Below, one piece after another: positions 43,721-52,795 of a stretch of DNA of 64,000 nucleotides. A program made the translations under genes and the position numbers. This DNA is from Pelomicrobium methylotrophicum (lineage in GTDB: Bacteria; Pseudomonadota; Gammaproteobacteria; Burkholderiales; UBA6910): contig NZ_VPFL01000014.1 in assembly GCF_008014345.1 (NCBI RefSeq), forward strand, positions 36,112 to 100,111. Reading direction: 5' to 3'. Below the pieces are notes generated by a model, which was not told the DNA's origin, did not search any database, and saw only the letters and a list, made by a program, of their open reading frames with translations. The first letter of the stretch is position 1. Each line of letters begins with the position of its first letter.

Positions 43721-44944
43721 ATGGCCATGGGAGTGTTGAGACGCGTATTCGGGTCGGTCGGAGCAAGGAGCGCCATTCCATTCCGGGTCGTATTCGCCGA
43801 CGGTTCGTCCTACGAGAACCACCCGGGCGATGAGCCGGCGTTCGTCGTCACCTTCAAGACGTCGGCGGCTGAGCGGGCCACGGTGCTCTACGGCCATGTC
43901 GGTTTCCTGGAGGCTTATTTCGACCGGCAGGTCGAGCTGGAAGGAAGCCTGAAACTGGCCATCCGCGCCGGTATGGAAGGCGGATTCGAGCGCGATCCCG
44001 GCCCCCTGGTGCGGCTGCGCAACCGCTGGCACGAGCTGCGCTTCAGCAATCGGACCCTCGTGCAGGCCAAGGCCAACGCTCGCTACCACTACGGGCTTGG
44101 GACGGCGTTCTACCGACTCTGGCTCGACCATCCCTACATGATGTACACCTGCGCCTACTGGAAGGAGGGCACCCGGACGCTAGAGCAGGCGCAGCAGAAC
44201 AAGCTGGAGCACGTGTGCCGCAAGCTGCGGCTGGCGCCCGGCGAGCGGGTGGTGGACATCGGCTGTGGATGGGGCGGTTTCCTCTTTTATGCCCACGAGC
44301 GCTACGGCGTGACCGGCGTCGGCGTCAATACCACCCCGGAGCAGGTGGAGGCGATGCGCGAGGAGATCGCCCGCCGCGGGCTCGAGGGCAAGATTGAGGC
44401 GGTAGAGGCGGATTTTCGCCAGGTACCCGGCCTCTATGACAAGGTGTGCTCTATCGGCGTGCTGGAACATGCCGGGCGCGACCAGTTGGAAGAAGTGGTG
44501 CGCGCCCATGCCACCTGTTTGAAGCCCGGCGGGATCGGCGTGCTGCATTTCATCGGCCATGTGGGACGCTATGAGACCGAGTACTGGATTCGCGGCCACA
44601 TCTTTCCGGGTGGCTGGATTCCCGCGCTCTCCGAAACACTGGAAGCGATGGAGCGCTCAGGACTCGAGATCCTGGACGTGGAAAACTTGCGGCGGCATTA
44701 TGCGCTGACGCTGGACGCTTGGGCCGAGCGGTTCGATGCGAACTGGGAGCGCATCCACGCCCTCGACCCGAAAAAATTCGACGAGCGCTTCCGTCGCAAG
44801 TGGCGGGTATACCTCTACTCCTGCGCGGAGATGTTCCGTTCCCCCCATGGCTATACGCACCTGTTTCAGATTGTGTACTCGAAGGGAAACACCACCACCT
44901 ATCCCATGAGCCGCGCTTTCCTCTACCGTGGTGAGGCCGTCTGA
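43721..44944 (+). CDS. Cyclopropane-fatty-acid-synthase-like methyltransferase (TmsB/UfaM-like candidate)
   Basis: A 407-residue SAM-dependent enzyme of the CFA synthase family. The SAM loop is VVDIGCGWGGF. CFA-type residues are kept: Cys in YTCAYWKEG, Glu in IGVLEHAG, His in LHFIGHVG and Tyr in VYLYSCAEMFR. It shares one base with the following FAD oxidoreductase (TGATG at 44942-44946). The same pair of families makes 10-methyl branched acids (Tms/Bfa) or furan-acid precursors (Ufa). A plain cyclopropane product remains possible. Start at 43721 or 43727. Confidence 0.82.
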   Translation: MAMGVLRRVFGSVGARSAIPFRVVFADGSSYENHPGDEPAFVVTFKTSAAERATVLYGHVGFLEAYFDRQVELEGSLKLAIRAGMEGGFERDPGPLVRLRNRWHELRFSNRTLVQAKANARYHYGLGTAFYRLWLDHPYMMYTCAYWKEGTRTLEQAQQNKLEHVCRKLRLAPGERVVDIGCGWGGFLFYAHERYGVTGVGVNTTPEQVEAMREEIARRGLEGKIEAVEADFRQVPGLYDKVCSIGVLEHAGRDQLEEVVRAHATCLKPGGIGVLHFIGHVGRYETEYWIRGHIFPGGWIPALSETLEAMERSGLEILDVENLRRHYALTLDAWAERFDANWERIHALDPKKFDERFRRKWRVYLYSCAEMFRSPHGYTHLFQIVYSKGNTTTYPMSRAFLYRGEAV

Positions 44945-46275
44945 TGGGGGCCAGCCACGCGCAGAAGGTGGAACGGTTGCGCGCGCTTCTCGCGGCCCGG
45001 CAGGGGCCGGTGGGGCTCGCCAAGCGCACGTCCAATCTGTTCCGCGACCGGCGCGAGGAGGCCAAGCAGCGGCTTGACGTACGGGACTTCGATACCGTGC
45101 TCCAGATCGACCCCGCGGCCGGGCTCATCGATGCCGAAGGCATGGTGACTTACGAGCGGCTTGCCGATATGGCGCTTGCCTGCGGCGTGATGCCCGCCGT
45201 GGTGCCGCAGTTGAAGTCCATCACCCTGGGCGGCGCTGTGGCAGGGGTGGCCATCGAATCCAGCGCTTTCCGGTACGGGCTTGTGCACGAGACGGTGGAG
45301 GAGCTGGAGGTGCTGACTGGTGACGGGCGCGTCGTAGTCGCTCGGCGCGACAACGAGCACCAGGAGCTCTTCTACGGCTTTCCGAATTCCTACGGCACGC
45401 TGGGCTACGCCCTGCGTCTCAAAGTCAGGGCCGTGCCGGTCAAGCGCTACGTGCGCTTGGAACATCGCCGCTTCAGCGGCGCGGATGCTTTCTTTGGCGA
45501 GCTCGGCGCCCTGTGCCACAGCGATCTCGATTTCATCGATGGTACCGTGTTCGCCCGCGACGAGATGTATCTCACTGTGGGCCGCTTCGTGGACCAGGCG
45601 CCGTATACGAGCGACTACAGCTTCGAGCACATCTACTATCGCTCGATTCGCAGCCGATCGGAAGATTACCTCGCGGTGCGCGATTACCTGTGGCGCTGGG
45701 ACACCGACTGGTTCTGGTGCTCGAAGAACGTGGGGGCCCAGAATCCGCTCTTGCGACGCTTCGCCTTCGGCCGCTCCCGGCTCAATTCTGTCACGTATAC
45801 GAAGATCATGCGCTGGAACGCCCGATGGGGGTTCACGCGGGTCTTCAACCGCCTGCTGGGGCTGCATACAGAGTCGGTGATCCAGGACGTGGACATTCCT
45901 CTGGCCCGCTGCGCCGAGTTCCTGGACTTCTTTCTCAGGGAGATCGGCATTCTGCCCATCTGGATCTGCCCCATCCGCGCGCACTCGGGGGATTTCCTGC
46001 TTTATCCGCTGGAGCCGGGGCAGCTCTACGTGAATTTTGGCTTCTGGGACGTGGTGAAGCGCCGACGGCCTTTCCCTCCCGGTTACCACAACCGGCTGGT
46101 CGAAGACAAGGTCCAGGCCTTGGGGGGGATCAAATCGCTTTATTCCGAGTCTTACTTCGCCGAGGACGAGTTCTGGCGCATCTACAACGGGGAGGCTTAC
46201 CGCCGGCTGAAAGCGCGCTATGACCCCGACGGAGCGTTCCCCGATCTCTACCAGAAGTGCGTCCTGCGGTGCTGA
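44944..46275 (+). CDS. FAD-binding oxidoreductase, TmsA/UfaD-like candidate
   Basis: A 443-residue protein of the FAD-linked oxidase (BBE/DHCR24-like) type. The FAD-binding stretch PQLKSITLGGAVAGVAIESS and the following YGLVHETVEELEVLTGDGR are typical. It starts inside the stop of the methyltransferase gene (1-nt overlap), so they are coupled. In the known pairs the FAD enzyme reduces or desaturates the methylated acyl chain. Assignment to this role rests on the pairing. Confidence 0.75.
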   Translation: MGASHAQKVERLRALLAARQGPVGLAKRTSNLFRDRREEAKQRLDVRDFDTVLQIDPAAGLIDAEGMVTYERLADMALACGVMPAVVPQLKSITLGGAVAGVAIESSAFRYGLVHETVEELEVLTGDGRVVVARRDNEHQELFYGFPNSYGTLGYALRLKVRAVPVKRYVRLEHRRFSGADAFFGELGALCHSDLDFIDGTVFARDEMYLTVGRFVDQAPYTSDYSFEHIYYRSIRSRSEDYLAVRDYLWRWDTDWFWCSKNVGAQNPLLRRFAFGRSRLNSVTYTKIMRWNARWGFTRVFNRLLGLHTESVIQDVDIPLARCAEFLDFFLREIGILPIWICPIRAHSGDFLLYPLEPGQLYVNFGFWDVVKRRRPFPPGYHNRLVEDKVQALGGIKSLYSESYFAEDEFWRIYNGEAYRRLKARYDPDGAFPDLYQKCVLRC

Positions 46276-46328
46276 CGACGGACGCTCGAGTCAAAGGCTG
46301 ACCGACGCCGCAGAGACGGCGTGCCAGG

Positions 46329-47642
46329 CTATGAAGTAAGCGCCAAGGCGCGCACTTGCTTGGCGGCGATGATCTTGCCGTGCACGAACTGTTCGTGGTT
46401 GCGCTCGATGGCACCGGGCTCGTAAACGTAGTTCACCATCATTCCCAGGGACTGGCGCAGCCCCTTCTTGGACGTATCGGCGGCCCAGTTGAGGCGCTCG
46501 AGCCTTGCCCCATTGTTCAAGTGGAAGCGAGCCACCGGGTCTGGGGTGGGGTCTTCGCCGTCTTTCGCGCCGATCAGGTAAGTGGCGCACAGTTGCATCA
46601 AAACCTCCTTCAGCGGCTCGAGCCGCTCGAAGGCCGTGGCGGGATCGGCGGCGAGCCGGGCCGGATCGGCTCCCAGCACCTGCGCGGCAGCCTGCGCCGC
46701 CTGGGCCAGCTTAGGTCGCCGGATGGCGTCCGGCTCCTTGAGCAGGGGCGTCAGCCACCCGACGAAGCCCGGAATGGGCGAGAGGGTGCAGAAGCGCTTG
46801 AGCCGCGGAAACTCGGCCGACAACAGGTCCACCACCTGTTTGATGAGGAAGTTGCCCAGGGAGACGCCCCGCAGCCCGGGCTGGCAGTTGCTGATGGAGT
46901 AGAACACGGCCGTGGTGGCCCGCCTCGGGTCTCCCGAGGGGGCGTCCACCGCCAGCAACGGTGCCACCTTCTCCGACATGGCCTCCACCAGCGCCACCTC
47001 GACGAAGATGAGGGGCTCGTCGGGCAGCGCTGGATGGAAGAACGCGAAACAGCGTCGGTCAGCCTCCAGCCGTCGATGCAAGTCGTTCCAGCCCTGGATC
47101 TCGTGGACCGCTTCGTGGGCGATAATCTGCTCCAGAAGATACGCGGGCGTGCGCCAGTCGACGCGGATGATCTGCAGGAATCCCGGGTTGAACCAGGACG
47201 AGAGCAAATGGTGGAAATCCCAGTCCACCGCCGCCAGCTCAGGGTACTCCTTCAGCAGTTGAAGCAGCCGTTCGCGCATCTTGACGATGGCCGCCATGCC
47301 TCCCGGCGCCCGGTTCAACCGCCGCAAAAGCTCTTGGCGCGGTGGTTCGGCCAGCTTGTTGAGCTGGGCCAGGTGCTCTGCCGATCCGTCTTGGGCATAG
47401 GCTTGAGCCGCCGCCAGAACCTTCTGCGGGTCGGGCGAGAACTCGGTGGCCAGCGCCAGGAAGAAGCGGGCCTGCTCTTTGCGGTCCAGCTCCCGGTACA
47501 GCGCCAGCGTCTCCCGGGCGAGAGAGACGCCGGCAGCTTCGCCCCGCTCGGACAGAAGTTTGTGACAGCGGCCGATCAAACGCCGCACCTTGAGGCCGTC
47601 GCGGGCGATGAGCGCCGCGTGCTTTTGCACCGAATCGAACAT
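46329..47642 (-). CDS. Malonyl-CoA decarboxylase
   Basis: A 437-residue MCD converting malonyl-CoA to acetyl-CoA and CO2. The helical N-terminal domain is followed by the GNAT-like catalytic domain with FYSISNCQPGLRGVSLGNFLIKQV and FCTLSPIPGFVGW, where Ser and His are catalytic. HLNNGARLERLNW is near the C-terminus. It converges with the FAD oxidoreductase gene. It may tune malonyl-CoA supply for fatty acids. Confidence 0.94.
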   Translation of the reverse strand: MFDSVQKHAALIARDGLKVRRLIGRCHKLLSERGEAAGVSLARETLALYRELDRKEQARFFLALATEFSPDPQKVLAAAQAYAQDGSAEHLAQLNKLAEPPRQELLRRLNRAPGGMAAIVKMRERLLQLLKEYPELAAVDWDFHHLLSSWFNPGFLQIIRVDWRTPAYLLEQIIAHEAVHEIQGWNDLHRRLEADRRCFAFFHPALPDEPLIFVEVALVEAMSEKVAPLLAVDAPSGDPRRATTAVFYSISNCQPGLRGVSLGNFLIKQVVDLLSAEFPRLKRFCTLSPIPGFVGWLTPLLKEPDAIRRPKLAQAAQAAAQVLGADPARLAADPATAFERLEPLKEVLMQLCATYLIGAKDGEDPTPDPVARFHLNNGARLERLNWAADTSKKGLRQSLGMMVNYVYEPGAIERNHEQFVHGKIIAAKQVRALALTS

Positions 47643-47774
47643 GACAGCAAGAAAGGAGAGACGGCACGAGTATAGTGCGCTGCAGCCGACCCGCCAATGG
47701 AGGTTCCCCGCGATCGTTCGGGACGCCCTGCGGGGCTCGGAACGGTGGCTTTATGCCGGGGGCGTTTCAGGGGC

Positions 47775-48542
47775 TCATTCGAACCGGTTGGTGAGCGTGC
47801 CGATGCCGTCGATCTCCACCTCGATGGTACTGCCCGGTTTCATGGACCCCACGCCCACCGACGTGCCGCAAGCGATGATGTCGCCGGGCTCCAGCGTGAT
47901 GTCCCGGGAGATCAGGGCCACCAGCTGGTACGGCCCGAAGATCATGTCGGAGACGGGGTAATGCTGCCGCTCCTGGCCGTTCAGGATCGTGCGTACCGTG
48001 AGCTGGTAGGGATCCAGTCCGGTGGCGATTACCGGGCCGAACGGCCCGAAGGTGTCGTAGCCCTTGGAGCGTACCCACTGGGGGAAGGTCGGGTCCTTCT
48101 GGATGATTTCGGACGCCGTGACGTCGTTCACGCAGGTGTAGCCGAAGATGTACTGAGGGGCGTCCTCCTCGCTGCAGCCGCTCACCCGCTTTCCGATCAC
48201 GATGCCCAGCTCGCCCTCGAATGCCACCTTGCCGCCGTAGGCCTTGGGCTGGCGGATGGTCTCATTCGGTGCCAGAAACGAGTTGTTGGACTTCAGCAGA
48301 TAGAGGGGCTCGGGCGGCCGCGGGACGTTCAACTTGGCGGCGAGGGCATGGAAGTTGTTCCACAGCGCCACCATTTTGCTCGGCACACAGGGCGGGAGCA
48401 ATTTCACCGCGCCCAACGGCAGCGTCTTGCCCGTGGGCTTGGGCGAGGCGAACAGGTCGCCTTCGTGTTCCGCGATCGTGTCCGCCTCCAGCGTCCCGAA
48501 CCCGATGCGGCCGTTGGCCTGATAACGTACCCATTTCGTCAT
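47775..48542 (-). CDS. Fumarylacetoacetate hydrolase family protein
   Basis: A 255-residue FAH-fold enzyme. ATG 48542 is chosen for GGAGGTGA just upstream; the frame could be extended to 48968, but the extra sequence is unlike the family. Metal-binding Glu in FEGELGIVIG and the GYTCVNDVTA and GVGSMKPG segments are typical of 2-oxo-acid hydrolases or decarboxylases. Substrate unknown. Confidence 0.87.
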   Translation of the reverse strand: MTKWVRYQANGRIGFGTLEADTIAEHEGDLFASPKPTGKTLPLGAVKLLPPCVPSKMVALWNNFHALAAKLNVPRPPEPLYLLKSNNSFLAPNETIRQPKAYGGKVAFEGELGIVIGKRVSGCSEEDAPQYIFGYTCVNDVTASEIIQKDPTFPQWVRSKGYDTFGPFGPVIATGLDPYQLTVRTILNGQERQHYPVSDMIFGPYQLVALISRDITLEPGDIIACGTSVGVGSMKPGSTIEVEIDGIGTLTNRFE

Positions 48543-48904
48543 TTTCCAGTCACCTCCTCCGATGCGCAATGACGACGCAGCGCGGCGCGACTCCCCGCCC
48601 AGGTCGACGATGGTTTGCCTGCTCGGCAGCACGATTTCGCAATATGAATTTGCATATCGCCATTTGGGTGAAGCATACCTGGATTCGCAGGGGGCGGGAA
48701 TAGCCAGGCATCGACATTTCCTGTCCCTCTGTCTGTAGAGGGGAAGCGGCGACTCGTGGGGGTGCGTTTTATCTCGCTGGCCGGGGAAAACGAGGACGGT
48801 GCTCGACCGGCGTCGTGGGACCGCGAGTCGCATTCGGTTAGGATAGGAAGCGACCAGCAGAGGCGGCCGTCCGCCGGGACCGCCGCCCAACGGGGGTTCA
48901 ATGA
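48543..48904. other. Divergent intergenic region, FAH gene and CDF gene
   Basis: No gene is convincing. A partial palindrome ATATG-AATTTG-CATAT lies near 48637-48652 and could be an operator for one of the divergent genes. The rest is GC-rich without obvious structure. Confidence 0.35.
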
Positions 48905-49525
48905 ATGCCAGGATGCTGTGACGACAAAGGGTGTTCCACCGAACATCTGGCCCGGCGTCAGGCGGCAACGCTCAAAGCCGTCCTGGTCATCAACGGCGCG
49001 ATGTTCGTGGTGGAGCTGGTGGCGGGGCTCATTGCCGGGTCGGTCGCGCTCCTCGCCGATTCCCTCGACATGCTCGGCGACGCGCTGGTGTATGCGGTGA
49101 GCCTGCTGGCGGTGGGGCGGGACGCCCGGTGGAAGGCAGGCGCAGCCCTGTTCAAGGGAGCGGTGATGGCCGGCTTCGGCCTGTTCGTCCTCGGCAAAGC
49201 CGTTCACACGATGCTTGCGCCCATCCCGCCCGAGGTCGCCATCATGGGCGGCGTGGGACTGCTCGCGCTGGGGGCGAACGGTCTCTGCCTGGCATTGTTG
49301 TGGCGCCGCCGGAGGGACGACGTGAACATGCGGTCGGTGTGGCTTTGCTCCCGTAACGACATCATCGCCAACGTCTCAGTCCTGGCAGCCGCCGGCGCCG
49401 TGCATGCGCTTGACTCGGCCTGGCCCGACATCGCGGTGGGCCTCGGCCTGGCTGCCTTGTGGCTTGCGTCGTCGCTGGGGGTGATCCGCAGCGCATCGCG
49501 CGAGCTGGCGGCGGCACAGGGATAG
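48905..49525 (+). CDS. Short cation diffusion facilitator (CDF) family transporter
   Basis: A 206-residue membrane protein. It begins with a Cys-rich motif (CCDDKGC). The CDF metal sites appear in ADSLDMLGDALVY and SRNDIIANVSV. About six helices are present, but the usual C-terminal cytoplasmic domain is missing, so it is shorter than typical (about 300). It should export a divalent metal such as zinc or cobalt. Confidence 0.82.
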   Translation: MPGCCDDKGCSTEHLARRQAATLKAVLVINGAMFVVELVAGLIAGSVALLADSLDMLGDALVYAVSLLAVGRDARWKAGAALFKGAVMAGFGLFVLGKAVHTMLAPIPPEVAIMGGVGLLALGANGLCLALLWRRRRDDVNMRSVWLCSRNDIIANVSVLAAAGAVHALDSAWPDIAVGLGLAALWLASSLGVIRSASRELAAAQG

Positions 49526-49535
49526 CCCAACGATT

Positions 49536-49552
49536 CACCGCAAGGGGCACAG
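49536..49552. repeat. Fragment of the CGCAGAG/CTTTGCG-type intergenic repeat
   Basis: CACCGCAAGGGGCACAG resembles one arm of the repeat at 36648-36783 (units like GCAAAGG and GCGCAGA). The opposite arm is not seen, so this is a fragment. Confidence 0.35.
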
Positions 49553-49715
49553 AAATTCTTAAGCCGCCTAGGAGGCTCGGGCCACGCGCCTGGAGGTGTG
49601 GGTTTATTCCTGTTGTTGCCCTGAACCGGCAGCCGCATCGGCGCCAGGGTCGCGACGCGGAGGGTAGGACGCACTAAAATGTCCTGCGCTTGTGACGGCA
49701 GGTAGAGTGATTTCA

Positions 49716-49964
49716 GTGGCGCGCATTCTTTATTTTGCCTCGCTGGTGGAAGCTCTGGGCAAAAGCTCGGAAGAGGTGTCGGTGCCTTCCGCCGGCGTTC
49801 CCGTGAAATGGCTCCTCGCGCGGTTGCGGGCGCGGGGCGGTCCCTGGAGTGTTCATTTACGCGATGACCGGGTGCAGGTCACGATCAACAAGAAGTTCGT
49901 CGAGCTCGATGAGACGGTAACTGACAGCGACGACGTGGCCATCGTGCCGACGCGGCGCGAGTAA
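49716..49964 (+). CDS. MoaD/ThiS-like beta-grasp protein lacking the C-terminal GlyGly
   Basis: An 82-residue beta-grasp protein: MARILYFASLVEALGKSSEEV at the start and VQVTINKKFVELDETVTDSDDVAIVP near the end match MoaD. Functional MoaD ends in Gly-Gly for thiocarboxylation, whereas this ends PTRRE. It thus may not carry sulfur, or works after processing. GTG 49716 is preferred to GTG 49692. No other moa gene is in the window. Confidence 0.7.
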   Translation: MARILYFASLVEALGKSSEEVSVPSAGVPVKWLLARLRARGGPWSVHLRDDRVQVTINKKFVELDETVTDSDDVAIVPTRRE

Positions 49965-50154
49965 CCGCTTCCACCCGTCGCGCCCCAGTCCGCCTCCTTT
50001 TCCCACCAGATCCACCGAAACGGGGTAGGCCGGTCCTAAAAGAATCGCCGGCGTCCACACAAGCGGTGGCTTCCCTGAGGTTGCCTGTGATTCGTCCAGC
50101 CCGTGCATGAAGTCGGCTCGGGGGATGCCCTCGGCAGGTGGGTTGACTTTATAT

Positions 50155-50183
50155 AAAATAATACGTATTCTCATTCGCATTAT
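50155..50183 (+). promoter_or_regulatory. Fur-like site and promoter at hemP
   Basis: ATTCTCATTCGCATTA at 50167-50182 (reverse strand TAATGCGAATGAGAAT) is one arm of a typical Fur palindrome, with TACGT and AATAAT on the other side. A TTGACT (50143-50148) and TATTCT (50166-50171) 17 bp apart give an overlapping promoter. Iron would repress hemP and the genes behind it. Confidence 0.6.
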
Positions 50184-50376
50184 GAACCAGGCACGCCGTT
50201 GGATGCCATCGGACCAGAAGCCATGCCCCTGGGGCACCCCGCTGGAAGACCGCAAGCCTCGGCGGGTGACCAGCGAGGAGCTCCTGGGCCGGGCCGGGGA
50301 ACTCATCATCGTACACCGGGAGCGGGAGTACCGCCTGCGGCGCACCGCCAACGGCAAGCTCATCCTGACGGCGTGA
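50182..50376 (+). CDS. hemP: Hemin uptake protein HemP
   Basis: A 64-residue protein whose second half (RRVTSEELLGRAGELIIVH, then EYRLRRTANGKLILT) is the HemP family signature. HemP activates hemin-uptake gene expression in related bacteria. ATG 50182 overlaps the Fur-like site and lacks a ribosome binding site; ATG 50203 is an alternative start. The stop overlaps the next reading frame (GTGA at 50373-50376). Confidence 0.85.
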   Translation: MNQARRWMPSDQKPCPWGTPLEDRKPRRVTSEELLGRAGELIIVHREREYRLRRTANGKLILTA

Positions 50377-50657
50377 GGAAGGGCCATGCCGTCCTGCGCC
50401 GTGGTCGAGATTTTGATCCCGAGCACATGCAGCTCGGCATCCGCTCGACGGGGGATGTGTTCTGGAACGGGGAGCCGGTGAATCGCCCAGCGCTCGAGCG
50501 CAGGCTCGAGGACGCCGCGCGCCTCCAACCCCAGCCGGAGCTGCACCTGCGGGCGGACGCGAGCAGCGAATACCGCCAGGTGGCCGAAGTCCTGTCGCTG
50601 GCGGCCAAGGCTGGACTTACCCTCGTCGGGTTGGTGACCGATCCCAAGGAGCCTTAG
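50373..50657 (+). CDS. ExbD-like periplasmic domain without membrane anchor
   Basis: A 94-residue frame starting at GTG 50373 inside the hemP stop. Residues about 20-90 match the ExbD/TolR C-terminal domain (IRSTGDVFWNGEPVNRPALERRL, then EYRQVAEVLSLAAKAGLTLVGLVTDP). The N-terminal membrane helix with the conserved Asp is absent, so it cannot work as a normal TonB motor part. It may be a truncated remnant or a stand-alone variant. Frame +1 from ATG 50386 gives nothing recognisable. Confidence 0.65.
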   Translation: MRKGHAVLRRGRDFDPEHMQLGIRSTGDVFWNGEPVNRPALERRLEDAARLQPQPELHLRADASSEYRQVAEVLSLAAKAGLTLVGLVTDPKEP

Positions 50658-50659
50658 CC

Positions 50660-52630
50660 ATGTCCAAAGGGAGCGGATCCGCCCTCGGCTTCTGGCTCGC
50701 CGCCGTCTTTGCCGCGGCGCTGATCGCGGCGATGGAGGCGCACGCGGCCCTGTCCGAAGCGAACCTGCGGGACGCGCAGAACATCGTGCACATGCTGGAC
50801 TACGTGAGCGTGGACTACCCGGAGTTCGTGCGCGACGGCCAGGTGCTGAACGATGCCGAGTACCGGGAGCAGCTCGAATTCGCCGGCCAAGTGCTGGCGC
50901 TGCTCGAGACGCTGCCGCCGCCGCAACAGGCGGATCTCCTGGCGCAGGCGGCGGAACTGAAGCGCCGCATCGAAGGAAAAGCCCCGGGCGAGGAAGTGAG
51001 CCGCCTCGCCTCGGCGCTGCGCTGGGCGGTGATCGACGCCTACGATCTCGCTGTCACCCCGAAGCGAGCCCCCGACCTCTCCCGCGCCCGGACCCTCTAC
51101 GCGGAACACTGCGCCGGCTGCCACGGCGCTCAAGGCCGTGGCGACGGCCCGGCGGCCTCGGGCATGGACCCGCCGCCCAGCGACTTCCACGACCAAGCAC
51201 GCATGGCGAGCCGCAGCGTCTACGGGCTCTACAGCACCATCACCCTCGGCGTGGCGGGCACGCCCATGGCGAGCTTCCGGCACCTCTCCGAGGAGGACCG
51301 CTGGGCCCTCGCCTTTTATGTCTCCGGCATGGGCGTCGACCCGGCCCTGGCGGAAAAGGGGGCGGCGTTGTGGAAGGACGGTGCCGGCCGGGACGTCTTC
51401 ACGGGGCTCAAGCCCCTCGCCACCTTGACCCGCAAGGAAGCGGCCGAAAAGCACGGGCCGGACGCCGCCATGGTCATGGCCTGGCTGACGGCCCACCCCG
51501 AGGCGGTCGGGACGGCCTCGGGCTCCCCCATCGACGAGAGCCGGCGGCTGCTCGCCGAGAGCGTGGACGCCTACCGGCGCGGCGACCGGGCCGAGGCCCA
51601 GCGGCTGGCGGTCGCCGCCTATCTCGAGGGCTTCGAGCTCGCCGAGGCCGGTCTTGACACGGTGGCGAGGAGCTTACGGATCGAAGTGGAAGCCGCCATG
51701 ATGGCCTACCGCGGCCTCCTGCGCTCGGGCGCGCCGGTCGCGGAGGTGGAAAGCAAGGCCGCGGCGATCGATGTATTGCTCGCCCGGGCTCAAGAGCTGT
51801 TCGGCGGTGAGGTGCTCTCACCCTCGGCGGCAGCCGTGTCCGCCTTCGTCATCCTGCTGCGGGAAGGGCTGGAAGCGATCCTGGTGTTGGCCGCTGTGAT
51901 CGCCTTCCTGGTGAAGGCCGAGCGGCGCGATCTCCTCAAGTACGTCCACGCCGGCTGGACCGGGGCGCTGCTCCTGGGGGTCGCCACCTGGGCCATGGCG
52001 AGCCACGTGGTGAGCGTGAGCGGCGCCGGCCGGGAGCTCACGGAAGGCGTCACTGCGCTCCTTGCTGCGGCGATCCTCATCTACGTGGGCTTCTGGCTGC
52101 ACGGCAAGTCCCATGCCCAAGCCTGGAAGGCCTTCATCGAACAGCGGCTCAAGGGGGCGCTCTCCCGGGGCACCGTGAGCGCTCTGGTGGCGGTGTCGTT
52201 CCTCGCGGTTTACCGGGAAGTATTCGAGACGGTGCTCTTCTACCAGGCGTTGTGGACGCAGACGGGGGACACCGGCGGCGGCTCCATCCTGGTGGGTTTC
52301 CTGGGCGGCGCGGCGGCGCTCGTGGTCATCTCCTGGGGCATCTTCCGCTACGGCGTGCGGCTTCCCATCGGCCCCTTTTTCACCGTGAGCTCCGTGCTGG
52401 TCGCCCTGCTCGCGGTGGTGTTCGTCGGCCAGGGCGTGGCGGCGCTCCAGGAGGCGGGGAGGCTTCCGGCGGACCTGGTGGCTTTCCCCCGGGTGCCGGT
52501 GCTGGGCATCTATCCCACGGTGCAGTCGCTTGCTGCCCAGACGGCGGCGCTGCTCCTCGTGATCGCGGGCTTTGTCTGGATGCAGCGCGCCGCCCGCAAG
52601 CACCCGCGCAAGACGCCGGCGGGCGCGTGA
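50660..52630 (+). CDS. Cytochrome c / FTR1 iron permease fusion
   Basis: A 656-residue protein. A signal segment (about residues 10-29) is followed by a helical region, then a c-type heme site CAGCH (in LYAEHCAGCHGAQGRGDG) with a Met ligand candidate in GTPMASF. The C-terminal FTR1 permease has seven or so helices with the iron motifs LREGLEA and VYREVFET. It probably oxidises or shuttles Fe and transports Fe3+. The gene starts 2 bp after the ExbD-like frame, indicating one iron operon. Confidence 0.9.
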   Translation: MSKGSGSALGFWLAAVFAAALIAAMEAHAALSEANLRDAQNIVHMLDYVSVDYPEFVRDGQVLNDAEYREQLEFAGQVLALLETLPPPQQADLLAQAAELKRRIEGKAPGEEVSRLASALRWAVIDAYDLAVTPKRAPDLSRARTLYAEHCAGCHGAQGRGDGPAASGMDPPPSDFHDQARMASRSVYGLYSTITLGVAGTPMASFRHLSEEDRWALAFYVSGMGVDPALAEKGAALWKDGAGRDVFTGLKPLATLTRKEAAEKHGPDAAMVMAWLTAHPEAVGTASGSPIDESRRLLAESVDAYRRGDRAEAQRLAVAAYLEGFELAEAGLDTVARSLRIEVEAAMMAYRGLLRSGAPVAEVESKAAAIDVLLARAQELFGGEVLSPSAAAVSAFVILLREGLEAILVLAAVIAFLVKAERRDLLKYVHAGWTGALLLGVATWAMASHVVSVSGAGRELTEGVTALLAAAILIYVGFWLHGKSHAQAWKAFIEQRLKGALSRGTVSALVAVSFLAVYREVFETVLFYQALWTQTGDTGGGSILVGFLGGAAALVVISWGIFRYGVRLPIGPFFTVSSVLVALLAVVFVGQGVAALQEAGRLPADLVAFPRVPVLGIYPTVQSLAAQTAALLLVIAGFVWMQRAARKHPRKTPAGA

Positions 52631-52795
52631 TGCAGGCGGGATGTGCACCCTACGGCAACGGTTTTTTTGAGTGCATGGATGGGAGCGAACGCCCCTAGGG
52701 TAGTTCGTTCCGATACGATAGCCAGCCCGTCGGAGGGTCATGCCGATCAGCCAGCCAGGAATACCGTCGAAAATCTGGATCAGGAGATTCTGTCG

